Shown here: positions 26,201 through 34,384 of the stretch, piece by piece
Numbering within the stretch: position 1 is the stretch's first letter
Layout of the letters: each line of letters begins with the position of its first letter
Assembly (NCBI RefSeq): GCF_019711195.1
Contig: NZ_CP081299.1
Coordinates: 4,808,501 to 4,872,500, forward strand
DNA length: 64,000 bases
Source: Dyadobacter sp. NIV53
Lineage (GTDB): Bacteria; Bacteroidota; Bacteroidia; Cytophagales; Spirosomataceae
Direction of reading: 5' to 3'
Translations under genes and position numbers: made by a program
Notes under the pieces: generated by a model
The model's input: only the letters and a program-made list of their open reading frames with translations
What the model was told of the DNA's origin: nothing
Databases searched by the model: none

Positions 26201-27100
26201 ATGAAACCTACACTTTTGATTTTGGCTGCGGGAATTGGTAGCCGTTATGGGGGGATCAAACAACTTGATCAGTTTGGGCCAAACGGAGAGACCATTATAG
26301 ATTATTCTTTGTATGATGCCGTTCGCAGCGGTTTTGGCAAAGTTGTCTTCATCGTACGTGAAGAAATCAGAGAAAGTGCGGAAGCTTTATTTGCTCCGAA
26401 ATTAAAAGGGAAAATTGATTATGATTTTGCTATTCAGGGAGTTCAGTCATATGTTCCGGAAGACTTAGGAAAAGTAGAACGCGTAAAACCCTGGGGAACC
26501 GGGCATGCCACGCTTTGTGCATGGGAGCAAACTGATACACCTTTTGCTGTAATCAATGCGGACGATTTTTATGGCCGCGAAGCTTTTGCAACAATGTCGG
26601 CTTTTCTTCAGAATGATACCAATGAAAAGCAGCATGCTATGATTGGTTATGAACTGAAACGGACATTATCTGAAAACGGGACTGTTTCGCGGGGGATCTG
26701 CATAGAACGGGCAGACCATAATCTTGAATCCGTTGTAGAACGCACTAAAATATTTGAAAAAGATGGGAATATCTATTTTGAAGAAAATGAAGTGCTTACA
26801 GAACTTGAACCTGAAACGCCGGTATCCATGAATTTCTGGGGATTTAAGCCTTCTGTGTTTCCAATCATAAAGGATTTATTTGAAACGTACGCCAGAGAAA
26901 ATCTGCATACACCAAAGGCTGAGTTTTATATTCCGACAGTCATGACGCACATCATTAAAAGCGGATTGGGAGATTGCCGTGTTTTTCGCAGTTCTTCTGA
27001 CTGGTTTGGCGTTACATATCCCGAAGATAAACCAGCCGTACAAGCTTCCCTGACGCCTTTGCACGAAAATGGTGAATATCCTGAAAAGCTGTGGGAGTAG
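26201..27100 (+). CDS. Sugar-phosphate nucleotidyltransferase family protein
   Basis: The start is set at ATG 26201, since MKPTLLILAAGIGSRYGG places the nucleotide-binding glycine loop at the very N-terminus as usual; the frame from 26129 adds an unlikely hydrophobic extension. The 299-residue protein has LAAGIGSRYGGIKQL (with the catalytic-type lysine), YVPEDLGKVERVKPWGTGHA, and the metal-binding INADDFYGREAF. Family members join NTP and a sugar 1-phosphate to make nucleotide sugars for cell-envelope glycans. This subgroup, often annotated only as nucleotidyltransferase, has no fixed substrate. It is a single gene that converges on the SGNH hydrolase gene. Confidence 0.85.
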   Translation: MKPTLLILAAGIGSRYGGIKQLDQFGPNGETIIDYSLYDAVRSGFGKVVFIVREEIRESAEALFAPKLKGKIDYDFAIQGVQSYVPEDLGKVERVKPWGTGHATLCAWEQTDTPFAVINADDFYGREAFATMSAFLQNDTNEKQHAMIGYELKRTLSENGTVSRGICIERADHNLESVVERTKIFEKDGNIYFEENEVLTELEPETPVSMNFWGFKPSVFPIIKDLFETYARENLHTPKAEFYIPTVMTHIIKSGLGDCRVFRSSSDWFGVTYPEDKPAVQASLTPLHENGEYPEKLWE

Positions 27101-27185
27101 AGTCCGGTCTTTGAGACCCGGTCTGGACGGCGAAGCCGGGCTGAACGGCAACGCCGGCGTGAATGGAAATAATGCTTTTTACAAT

Positions 27186-27226
27186 AAATCCGGGTTGAAC
27201 GTGAAGGAGCCGTCCAGCCCGGATTT
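27186..27226. terminator. Bidirectional hairpin between convergent genes
   Basis: AAATCCGGGTTGAACG pairs with CGTCCAGCCCGGATTT (14 of 16 standard pairs plus two G-T) across a 9-nt loop, with T-rich flanks on the plus side. A further GC-rich imperfect palindrome (27114-27160) lies just upstream. Confidence 0.75.
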
Positions 27227-27257
27227 GTTATTTTGACCGGGTCGCATTGCCCAATAT

Positions 27258-27938
27258 TTACTTCACTTTCACCAAAGCTTCCATCATTCTTTCAGCCAGA
27301 AATTTATTCCCTTCGTCAGTCAAATGAACCCTGTCAGAAGTCAGAATTCCTTTGTCTTTATTTTCAGGATTATTTTTTACCAGATAATCACCAAAATATT
27401 TTCTGAGGTCACATAATTCCAGATTGTTACGTTTTGCAATATCCCTGATCAGCTTGGAATATTCGTTCAAATCCCCATCCTGGGCATTCGAATTGTCATT
27501 TTTCTCACCTATTACTGTTGGCGTACAAACAATAATCCTGATATTCTGCGCCTTCATTTTTTTGATCAGCGCCTCGTAAAATTTGACATATTTGTCAGGA
27601 TCTGTTCCTGTTCCTGATGAGGTTTTGTGCCATACATCATTAATCCCCACATAAATAAATACCACATCCGGTTTCTTGGAAAGTACATCATCTTCCAGTC
27701 TTAAATAAAGATCATACACTTTGTTACCCCCAATACCGGCGCCGGCAAGTTCAAATTGACTATCCTGACCCGCAGCTTTCAGCATTTCTGTCATTTTTGT
27801 AATATATCCTGTTGGGCTTACACCAGCTTGTGTAATAGAATCACCGAAAAAGATAACACGTAGAGGTTTGTCCTGACGCATAGCGAGTAGTGGAATTGCA
27901 ATCAGAGCAATTTGAAGTAATTGATAAAACCTGCGCAT
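27258..27938 (-). CDS. Secreted SGNH/GDSL hydrolase
   Basis: A 226-residue protein with an N-terminal signal (MRRFYQLLQIALIAIPLLAM) and all SGNH blocks: the nucleophile in FFGDSITQAG (block I), glycine in GAGIGGNKVYD (block II), asparagine in YVGINDVWH (block III), and the Asp-x-x-His pair in SDRVHLTDEGN (block V). Such enzymes are esterases or acetylhydrolases. Exported Bacteroidota members often deacetylate sugars. The gene is alone on its strand and faces the nucleotidyltransferase gene, so no substrate can be deduced from context. Confidence 0.88.
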   Translation of the reverse strand: MRRFYQLLQIALIAIPLLAMRQDKPLRVIFFGDSITQAGVSPTGYITKMTEMLKAAGQDSQFELAGAGIGGNKVYDLYLRLEDDVLSKKPDVVFIYVGINDVWHKTSSGTGTDPDKYVKFYEALIKKMKAQNIRIIVCTPTVIGEKNDNSNAQDGDLNEYSKLIRDIAKRNNLELCDLRKYFGDYLVKNNPENKDKGILTSDRVHLTDEGNKFLAERMMEALVKVK

Positions 27939-28050
27939 AAAATTTGTGGAAATAAGTTTTTTTAGAAAAGACAGATATTGAATAAAGCTACCCCCGGGAT
28001 AGTGTTTTACAAAGCAAGATTCTTTTCAACCAGAACAGAATACTTGTCTT

Positions 28051-28395
28051 TTAGTCTCTCATTATTTCATTTCTGTGTATTGTGCCCCAGTGCCGGAGAG
28101 ATTCAATTACAGGTTGTAAAGAATCCGCGTGAGGCAGTAAAGTATATTCTACCGACACAGGCGAACTTTCAAAAACTGTCCTTTTTATTAATCGGTTCGC
28201 TTCCAGGTCTTTCAGTTCCTTCGCTAAAACTTTGGAAGACAGTTTGGGGATGCTCCTTTCTATTTCACGAAAATGATTGTTGCCTGTAGAAATGGAAACA
28301 ATTATCTGCAATTTCCATTTACCACTGATTACATCGATGGCATCTCTGATCGGCAATAATTGAGATGTACATTCCTTGTGATTTAATTTTTCCAT
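28051..28395 (-). CDS. HxlR-family transcriptional regulator
   Basis: The start is set at ATG 28395, giving a 114-residue protein (MEKLNHKECTSQLLPIRDAI) of normal HxlR length; the longer frame runs through the operator. The winged helix is clear: CTSQLLPIRDAIDVISGKWK, HFREIERSIPKLSSKVLAKE, LKDLEANRLIKRTVF, and the wing SVEYTLLPHADSLQPV. One cysteine (C9) lies at the position used for redox or electrophile sensing in YodB/HypR-type members, so a thiol-based switch is possible. It is divergent from a DoxX-like membrane protein gene. The shared region holds a nested dyad and back-to-back -7 boxes, so it probably controls both genes. Confidence 0.9.
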   Translation of the reverse strand: MEKLNHKECTSQLLPIRDAIDVISGKWKLQIIVSISTGNNHFREIERSIPKLSSKVLAKELKDLEANRLIKRTVFESSPVSVEYTLLPHADSLQPVIESLRHWGTIHRNEIMRD

Positions 28396-28429
28396 AAGAC
28401 TTTGAACAGGCTGCTTACTTAGAGGATAG

Positions 28430-28482
28430 TGCTTACCTCGGGGTAACTGGTTACAATAGGTAAGCAAATATAATTAAGTTTG
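28430..28482. promoter_or_regulatory. Nested-dyad operator and divergent promoters of hxlR/doxX
   Basis: An outer inverted repeat TGCTTACCT (28430-28438) / AGGTAAGCA (28458-28466) surrounds an inner palindrome GTAAC-TG-GTTAC (28443-28454), with nearly the same centre. A further TGCTTACTT lies at 28412. On the plus strand TAAGTTTG (28475-28482) is a -7 box 22 bp before the doxX ATG. On the minus strand TATATTTG (28472-28465) is a -7 box for hxlR. The dyad thus lies just downstream of the hxlR -7 box and over the doxX -33 area, fitting repression of both. Confidence 0.7.
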
Positions 28483-28504
28483 TGCTTCTCAAACAAAATA
28501 TAAA

Positions 28505-28879
28505 ATGAAAAAGAATAGGATAATTTATTGGGTCACGACAGGGATTGTAGGTGCAATGATGCTTTTTAGTGCATACAGTTATTTTACTAATCCGGAAGTC
28601 GGAGCAGGATTCCATCACCTGGGATTTCCTGACTATTTCAGGATTGAACTGGCTTTGGCCAAAATTTTAGGAGCTTTGGTTTTATTGATTCCATTCGTGC
28701 CGGCAAGGATCAAAGAATGGGCTTATGCGGGTTTTGGGATCACATTTATTTCGGCAGCCATTGCACATATCAATAGTAATGATGCCACGCCAATGATTAT
28801 AACACCAATTGTTGTGCTGATTATATTAATTGTTTCAAATATATACTTTCATAAACAGAATGAAAGCGTTTTGAGTTAA
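28505..28879 (+). CDS. DoxX-like small membrane protein
   Basis: A 124-residue protein with four predicted transmembrane helices (about 8-28, 48-68, 76-94, 97-115). It has the DoxX-like pattern: VTTGIVGAMMLFSAYSYF, HHLGFPDYFRIELALAKILG, LVLLIPFVPARIKEWAYAGF. The family is of unclear function, sometimes linked to thiol or electrophile stress. The divergent HxlR regulator encoded next to it is a common partner for genes induced by reactive electrophiles or oxidants, so a stress-related role is plausible but inferred. The gene ends only 8 bp from modC on the opposite strand, without a separate terminator. Confidence 0.85.
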   Translation: MKKNRIIYWVTTGIVGAMMLFSAYSYFTNPEVGAGFHHLGFPDYFRIELALAKILGALVLLIPFVPARIKEWAYAGFGITFISAAIAHINSNDATPMIITPIVVLIILIVSNIYFHKQNESVLS

Positions 28880-28887
28880 GTATTTAA

Positions 28888-29781
28888 CTATTTGTCAATC
28901 AAGGTTATATCTGCCATATTGAGCGCGTACCGAAGCGCGAACGAACGGCCCGGATGAAAATCAGGTTCCATGTGAAGGGGCAATTTCAATTCCTGGATAT
29001 TTTGCTGTATCAATGCGCGGACAAGCAGGTGATCCTGATTCACAACACTGGTTATTACTTCGCCGTACAATACAAGGTCTTTTCCTGTATTTTCATTGGG
29101 GAGATAAATTTCGGACGGTGTTCCCTGTTTGCTGATCTTTCCGTTTTCCAATACAATTACATCATTGGACAAACGGAATATTTCACTCAGATCGTGGGTT
29201 ACAATGATCATCGTGAAGCCATATTGCCGGTGAAATTTAAGGATTAGTTCCTGTAAATTTATTCGCATAGAATGATCAAGTGCTGACAGCGGTTCATCCA
29301 GAAGTAAGAGATCCGGCTTACGAACAAGTGCTCTTGCCAATGCAACCCGTTGCTGCTGCCCTCCTGAAAGCTGGTATGGTTTGCGGTCTGCCAGCTGATG
29401 AAGGTCAACCGCATGGAGCAGTTCGTTGATAATGGCAGTATTACTACCTTTTTCCAAACCAAAACTTAAATTTTCTTGTACCGTCAGATGAGGAAATAAG
29501 GCGTAATCCTGGAAAACAAAACCAATATTTCTTTTTTGGGTTGGGATACTCGTTTTTGAATTTGTATCCAGCCAGATACTATTATTAAATTGAATGTGAC
29601 CGGTTTGTGGATGTACTAATCCTGCAATTTGTCTTAATAAAGTAGTTTTTCCTGCACCCGACGGACCGGTAACAGCCACGATATTTCCCAGCTTTACCGA
29701 CATGGAAATTTCCATGGGCAATATCCCGTTTGAAGTTTGCAGTGAATGACGGATATTTATTTCAAGCAGATTGTCGGACAC
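28888..29781 (-). CDS. modC: Molybdate ABC importer, ATP-binding protein
   Basis: The start is set at GTG 29781, overlapping modB by 20 bp, because conservation begins at LLEINIRHSLQ; the frame from 29865 would read deep through modB. The 297-residue protein shows Walker A GPSGAGKTT, Q-loop FVFQDYALFPHLTVQEN, signature LSGGQQQRVALARAL, Walker B LLLLDEPLSALD and the switch histidine in IIVTHDLSE. The C-terminal extension of about 70 residues fits a regulatory TOBE-like part. It drives molybdate (or tungstate) uptake together with ModB and ModA, encoded upstream in order modA-modB-modC. No molybdenum-cofactor genes are in the window. Confidence 0.9.
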   Translation of the reverse strand: MSDNLLEINIRHSLQTSNGILPMEISMSVKLGNIVAVTGPSGAGKTTLLRQIAGLVHPQTGHIQFNNSIWLDTNSKTSIPTQKRNIGFVFQDYALFPHLTVQENLSFGLEKGSNTAIINELLHAVDLHQLADRKPYQLSGGQQQRVALARALVRKPDLLLLDEPLSALDHSMRINLQELILKFHRQYGFTMIIVTHDLSEIFRLSNDVIVLENGKISKQGTPSEIYLPNENTGKDLVLYGEVITSVVNQDHLLVRALIQQNIQELKLPLHMEPDFHPGRSFALRYALNMADITLIDK

Positions 29782-30436
29782 GAAGCAGGCGGTTGTTAAT
29801 GGAATATACCAGGAGCAAAATGATAAATGTAATTGCAAAAAGTACCAAGGCATATTGATTTGCAACGGTATAATTAAGTGCTTCTACTTCGTTGTAAATC
29901 GCTACGGAAGCTACTTTGGTGACACCGGGAATATTCCCTCCGATCATCAAAACTACACCAAATTCTCCAACGGTATGTGCGAAAGTGAGTACAAATGCGG
30001 TTAATACGGCTGGTTTGCAGTTCGGTAAAAGTATTTTATAAAATGTCTCAAATCGTCCTTTTCCTAATGTAAATGAGGCTTCCTGCAAAGATCCCGGTAA
30101 AGATTGTAATCCTGCTCGTAACGGATAAACCATAAATGGCAAACTATAGATGACAGATGCAATAACCAATCCTGGAAAAGAAAATACCAGCCTTAATCCA
30201 ATAGTTTTTTCGATCCAGGCACCAAACCAATACGATGGGCTAAATGCCAGTAACAAATAAAAACCAATAACTGAAGGTGGCAAAACCAAGGGCATACCAA
30301 TTATCGCTTCAACTATTCCTCTTGCTTTAAATTTTCCGAAAGCAAGCCAATATGCCAATGGTAAGGAAATTACCAACAGAATAACGGAAGTGATGGAGGC
30401 GAGTTTGAAAGTAAGCGAAAGAGGTTGCCAATCCAT
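29762..30436 (-). CDS. modB: Molybdate ABC importer, permease
   Basis: A 224-residue inner-membrane protein with about five helices and the ModB pattern: MDWQPLSLTFKLASITSVILL at the start, GMPLVLPPSVIGFYLL, YSLPFMVYPLRAGLQSLP, and the ATPase-coupling EAA-like loop EASFTLGKGRFETFYKILLPN, followed by TFAHTVGEFGVVLMIGGNIPG. Length fits ModB. The gene overlaps modC by 20 bp and follows modA by 86 bp, so the three are probably one transcript. Confidence 0.94.
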   Translation of the reverse strand: MDWQPLSLTFKLASITSVILLVISLPLAYWLAFGKFKARGIVEAIIGMPLVLPPSVIGFYLLLAFSPSYWFGAWIEKTIGLRLVFSFPGLVIASVIYSLPFMVYPLRAGLQSLPGSLQEASFTLGKGRFETFYKILLPNCKPAVLTAFVLTFAHTVGEFGVVLMIGGNIPGVTKVASVAIYNEVEALNYTVANQYALVLFAITFIILLLVYSINNRLLRVRQSA

Positions 30437-30522
30437 TAGGGAATCAGGTATTATGTGTTGAAAAGTAAGAATTGGAGTTGAGAATTATGAATATTCTTAA
30501 TTTATAACTCTTTATTCCCGAC

Positions 30523-31275
30523 TCATTTATATCCATATTTTTTAAAAATTTCTTTTCCTTTTTTAGAATACAAAAAATCATAAAACTGACGGCTGGTTTC
30601 TTTTTTAGGTGAATCTTCACTGTGTTTCAGTAATATGGCGGCCTGTTCTATGGGTTTGTATAAGGTAGAATCAACCACGATCCACTGACCTTTTCCCTTC
30701 ATTTCAGGAGAAAGTACGATTGATAAAGCGTTGAATCCGGCTTCAACAGACCCTGATGTGATGTACTGAGCCGTCTGAGCTATACTTTCGCCATAAACGA
30801 GTTTCTTTTTTATATCTGCAAACGATTTTTGTTTTTCTAAAACCTGTATTGCTGCCTCACCATACGGTGCGGTGCGGGGATTTGGAATAGCAATTTTCTT
30901 TATTTTTTCTCCGGTCAATTCTTCAATTTTTAATTCAGATGAAGGAATATCCTTCGACCAAATTACGAGCGTTCCCAGTGCATATACTTTTGGCTTTTCA
31001 TCAGAACCACCTCTTTCATATATTTCCTGTGGATACTTGGTATCTGCCGATACGAACACATCAAATGGTGCTCCTTCCCGGATTTGGGTAGTTAGTTTTC
31101 CGGAGGAACTGACCACTATTTCAATTTTTTTACCGGACTCTTTTTCAAATTCTTTTTTAATATCCTGCATGACATACTGGACATTGGCAGCGGTAGCAAT
31201 AATGATCTTATCGGATGGTTTGGAGCAGCCGGCTGCAAAAACAGAAAACAGCAGAATGATATATTTGAAGTTCAT
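30523..31275 (-). CDS. modA: Molybdate-binding lipoprotein
   Basis: A 250-residue lipoprotein: signal MNFKYIILLFSVFAAGC with the lipobox cysteine at 17, then the ModA pattern KIIIATAANVQYVMQDIKK, VVSSSGKLTTQIREGAPFDVF, VSADTKYPQEIYERG and later NPRTAPYGEAAIQVLEKQ. The Ser in SSSGKL and the S in VSADT correspond to the usual oxyanion-binding residues. It captures molybdate outside the inner membrane for ModBC. First gene of the modABC unit; no recognisable ModE-type operator or molybdenum-cofactor riboswitch was seen in the 214 bp upstream. Confidence 0.93.
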   Translation of the reverse strand: MNFKYIILLFSVFAAGCSKPSDKIIIATAANVQYVMQDIKKEFEKESGKKIEIVVSSSGKLTTQIREGAPFDVFVSADTKYPQEIYERGGSDEKPKVYALGTLVIWSKDIPSSELKIEELTGEKIKKIAIPNPRTAPYGEAAIQVLEKQKSFADIKKKLVYGESIAQTAQYITSGSVEAGFNALSIVLSPEMKGKGQWIVVDSTLYKPIEQAAILLKHSEDSPKKETSRQFYDFLYSKKGKEIFKKYGYK

Positions 31276-31489
31276 TCTGCTAATTTAATGGAATAACTGC
31301 AATAGTAACAAAGTTCAAAAACAGATGCGGTCAGGCTTTTTTGCAATGAATCTGAATCTGTGCGTTATTACAATCTTTCAAGCCTTATGTCCATTATGGT
31401 AAAAGTCGTAAATTGCGCGCCGTTTCAGCCTGATCGTATTAAAATAAACCGATGTTCATAAGCTGATTGCTTTAACAGATCTGATAAAA

Positions 31490-32647
31490 ATGATAATAGA
31501 AACTGCACAGCGTACCCGGCAAACCTCTGAATATTACTTTTCAGTTAAACTTGCCGAAGTACGTAAATTGATTGCCGAAGGACATGATGTCATTAATCTG
31601 GGAATAGGAAATCCGGATATGATGCCTTCTGAACAAACCATTCAGGCTTTGTCGGATGCGGCGCATAAGCCCCAGGCGCATGGTTATCAGGCTTACAACG
31701 GAACTATCACTTTCCGTAATGCAATTGCAGGTTTTTATCAGAGAACATACGGTGTTACTTTAAATCCGGCTTCTGAAATTTTACCGCTTATTGGCTCAAA
31801 GGAAGGAATAACCCATATTTCGCTCACATTTCTTGATCCGGGAGATGAGGTTTTGGTGCCCGAACTTGGCTATCCTGCTTATCGTGCAGTAAGTAAAATG
31901 GTTGGTGCGGTGGTGAAGGAATATCCGCTTCGGGAAGATTTTGGCTGGCAGCCTGATTGGGAAGTTATGGAAAGCCTGGTTACATCACGTACCAAAATTA
32001 TCTGGCTTAATTATCCGCACATGCCAACAGGAGCTCCGGCAACTATTGAATTATTTGAAGAGGCCGTAGCTTTTGCTAAAAAACATCAGATATTGCTTTG
32101 CCATGATAATCCATACAGCCTGGTTTTGAACAAAAAGGAGCCGATCAGTTTGTTGTCAGTAGATGGAGCCGGAGAGGTTGCAATTGAATTGAATTCCATG
32201 AGTAAATCGCATAATATGGCAGGTTGGCGATTGGGTTGGCTGGCTGGTGCAAAACCTTATATTGATGCAGTACTGACGATTAAAAGTAATGTGGATTCGG
32301 GTATGTTCTGGGCGCTACAGGAAGCAGCATCAGCAGCATTGCAGAATACAGATGAATGGCATCGCGAAAGAAATGGTGTTTATCAGGGCCGCCTGGAAGC
32401 TTCTGAGGCATTATTAGATGCATTGGGTTGTACATGGGACCCTAAACAGGAAGGTTTGTTTTTATGGGGAAAGTTACCTGAGCATGTTGAGTCTGCTGAG
32501 GAGCTTGTAAATACTTTAATTTTGGAAAAACACGTGTTCATTGCTCCTGGTTTTATTTTCGGGCCAAAAGGACAACGATATATCCGGTTATCACTTTGCC
32601 TGCCAAAAGAAAGGATCTGGGAAGCGGTGGGGAGAATTTTAGGTTAA
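31490..32647 (+). CDS. Class I/II PLP-dependent aminotransferase
   Basis: A 385-residue fold-type I aminotransferase. PLP-site landmarks: IGSKEGITH, LNYPHMPTGAPA (the NPxNPTG-like loop), CHDNPYS (the Asp that binds the pyridine nitrogen) and the Schiff-base lysine in NSMSKSHNMAGWRLG. The C-terminal arginine motif for substrate carboxylate is YIRLSLC. The gene lies 159 bp upstream of a prephenate dehydrogenase gene on the same strand. In Bacteroidota this pairing is usual in aromatic amino acid synthesis, so it probably transaminates aromatic 2-oxoacids or prephenate. Exact substrate is inferred only. Confidence 0.9.
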   Translation: MIIETAQRTRQTSEYYFSVKLAEVRKLIAEGHDVINLGIGNPDMMPSEQTIQALSDAAHKPQAHGYQAYNGTITFRNAIAGFYQRTYGVTLNPASEILPLIGSKEGITHISLTFLDPGDEVLVPELGYPAYRAVSKMVGAVVKEYPLREDFGWQPDWEVMESLVTSRTKIIWLNYPHMPTGAPATIELFEEAVAFAKKHQILLCHDNPYSLVLNKKEPISLLSVDGAGEVAIELNSMSKSHNMAGWRLGWLAGAKPYIDAVLTIKSNVDSGMFWALQEAASAALQNTDEWHRERNGVYQGRLEASEALLDALGCTWDPKQEGLFLWGKLPEHVESAEELVNTLILEKHVFIAPGFIFGPKGQRYIRLSLCLPKERIWEAVGRILG

Positions 32648-32806
32648 AGGTTAAGGGTGAAAAGGAAAACAGGAGGGATGATGGGAAGAAATCGCCTTTG
32701 TACTTTTTAACAATCTGCTTGGCTGGTGACAAGAAAATTTCTTGACAATATACAAATGAAACAGAGCTAACAGCTATTAGCTAGCAGCTTTAAAAATTGC
32801 TGAAAA

Positions 32807-33664
32807 ATGATTATTAGTATTATAGGAGTTGGTCTTTTGGGTGGTTCGTTTGCATTAGGGCTTAAAGAGAAGTATCCGCATATTAAATTTATTGGTGTCG
32901 ATAATTCTGTTGTAAACCAGAAAATTGCGTTAGCAAAAGGAATTGTGGATGAGATCACTTCTCTTGAAGAAGCCCTCAAAATTGCAGAACTCAATGTATT
33001 GGCAACACCGGTTGATGTGATCACGACCATGTTGCCTTATATGCTGGACAATATTCCCGCAGGTAAAACAATTATGGATCTGGGTTCTACTAAAGAACAG
33101 ATTTGCCAGTTGGTTGATAATCATCTGAACAGAAGCCAGTTTGTAGCAGTTCATCCTATGTCGGGTATTGAAAATTCGGGTCCCGGCGCTGCCTTTAAAG
33201 AGCTCTTGATTAATAAAAATGTAATTATTTGTGACAAAGAAAAAAGTCATCCCGATTCGTTGGGCCTGGTTGAAGTTTTTCTTCGGGATGTGGGTATGAA
33301 GATACATTATATGACTCCCGTAGAACATGACCTGCATTTGGCTTATGTTTCGCATTTGAGCCATATCAGCTCGTTTGCACTTGGGCTTACTGTTTTAGAT
33401 AAAGAAAAAGACGAAAAGGCGATATTCGATATGGCCAGTACCGGTTTTTCTTCCACAGTTCGTCTGGCTAAAAGTTCGCCTCAGATGTGGGCTCCTATTT
33501 TTGACCAGAATAAAGCCAATGTTTCCAAAGCGCTCGGAGATTATATTGAGCTTTTGAAAAAATTCAAAGATGCGATTGATAACAAGGATTTAGATACCAG
33601 TCTGTCTTTCATGAACCGGGCTAATGATATTGGCAGGATATTAGCAGGTATTGAGAAGAAATAA
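32807..33664 (+). CDS. tyrA: Prephenate dehydrogenase
   Basis: A 285-residue TyrA: the N-terminal NAD(P) site ISIIGVGLLGGSFALGL, a substrate-side histidine in AVHPMSGIENSGPGAAFKEL, a second histidine region HDLHLAYVSHLSHISSFAL and MASTGFSSTVRLAKSSPQMW. It oxidatively decarboxylates prephenate to 4-hydroxyphenylpyruvate, the precursor of tyrosine. It is monofunctional, without a chorismate mutase domain, and short, without a C-terminal ACT domain. The preceding aminotransferase gene probably supplies the next step. The following gene is a broken Uma2. Confidence 0.93.
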   Translation: MIISIIGVGLLGGSFALGLKEKYPHIKFIGVDNSVVNQKIALAKGIVDEITSLEEALKIAELNVLATPVDVITTMLPYMLDNIPAGKTIMDLGSTKEQICQLVDNHLNRSQFVAVHPMSGIENSGPGAAFKELLINKNVIICDKEKSHPDSLGLVEVFLRDVGMKIHYMTPVEHDLHLAYVSHLSHISSFALGLTVLDKEKDEKAIFDMASTGFSSTVRLAKSSPQMWAPIFDQNKANVSKALGDYIELLKKFKDAIDNKDLDTSLSFMNRANDIGRILAGIEKK

Positions 33665-33717
33665 AATCAATGGTTGATCTTAATTGTTAAATTTCATAAA
33701 CGTTATCTAACAATGTT

Positions 33718-34287
33718 ATGGAACTGCCATTAAAAATACGTTCAGTCGCAGGCCTTACTGATGAGATGTTCTTTGACCTCTGTCAGGCTAATTCACAATT
33801 ATTCCTGGAAAGGGATAAAGAAGGTAATATTATTGCTATGGCACCAACAGGATCAGATACAGGTAATTATAATTTTGAATTCGGGTTTGAGTTAGGAATT
33901 TGGAATCGTAAAACTAAGGCAGGTTAAGTCTTCGATTCATCTGCTGGATTTACATTAAAAAATGGTGCAGTACGTTCCCCGGACGTTTCCTGGATTAATA
34001 AAACTAAATGGGAAGACCTTTCAGAAACTGACCGAAAAAAGTTTGCACCTGTTAGCCCGGATTTAGTAGTTGAAGTAATGTCTTTAAGCGACAGCCTTTC
34101 TGACCTGAAAAATAAAATGGAAGAATACATATCCAACTGATGTAGCCTGGGCTGGCTTATTGACCGGGTTCATAAACAAGTATACATTTACCGGGCTGAT
34201 GGTTCTGTGGAAGTAAAGAAAGGAAAGTCAATTAAATTAAGTGGCGAAGAGGTTTTGAAAGACTTTTTGCTGGATGTATGGTTTTAA
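33718..34287 (+). pseudogene. Uma2-family nuclease, two in-frame stop codons
   Basis: One frame from ATG 33718 to TAA 34287 encodes a whole Uma2 protein of about 189 residues interrupted by TAA (33925) and TGA (34138). Before the first stop: MELPLKIRSVAGLTDEMFF and IIAMAPTG. After it: VFDSSAGFTLKNGAVRSPDVSW, SPDLVVEVMSLSDSLSDLKNKMEEY. After the second: LGWLIDRVHKQVYIYR. The PD-(D/E)xK-type residues (PDVSW, DLVVEV) are still there. No frameshift is needed, so both lesions are base substitutions and argue for true decay. Uma2 (DUF820) proteins are abundant, poorly understood nuclease-fold proteins. An intact relative lies at 51519. Confidence 0.9.
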
Positions 34288-34328
34288 AATGAATTGCCCC
34301 AATTTTTACTATGAGAGCAATTCATTTT
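34286..34328. terminator. Bidirectional terminator between Uma2 pseudogene and yfhO
   Basis: AAAATGAATTGC and GCAATTCATTTT form a perfect 12-bp stem with a 19-nt loop between two converging genes. Confidence 0.75.
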
Positions 34329-34384
34329 GTCAAGATATATTTTCATTTTTCAATAGCCGTTGATTTAAATCATTTTGCTGTTGA

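Noticed and set aside
31276..31489. Molybdenum-cofactor riboswitch or ModE site before modA
   Set aside because: No conserved riboswitch core or ModE palindrome could be seen.
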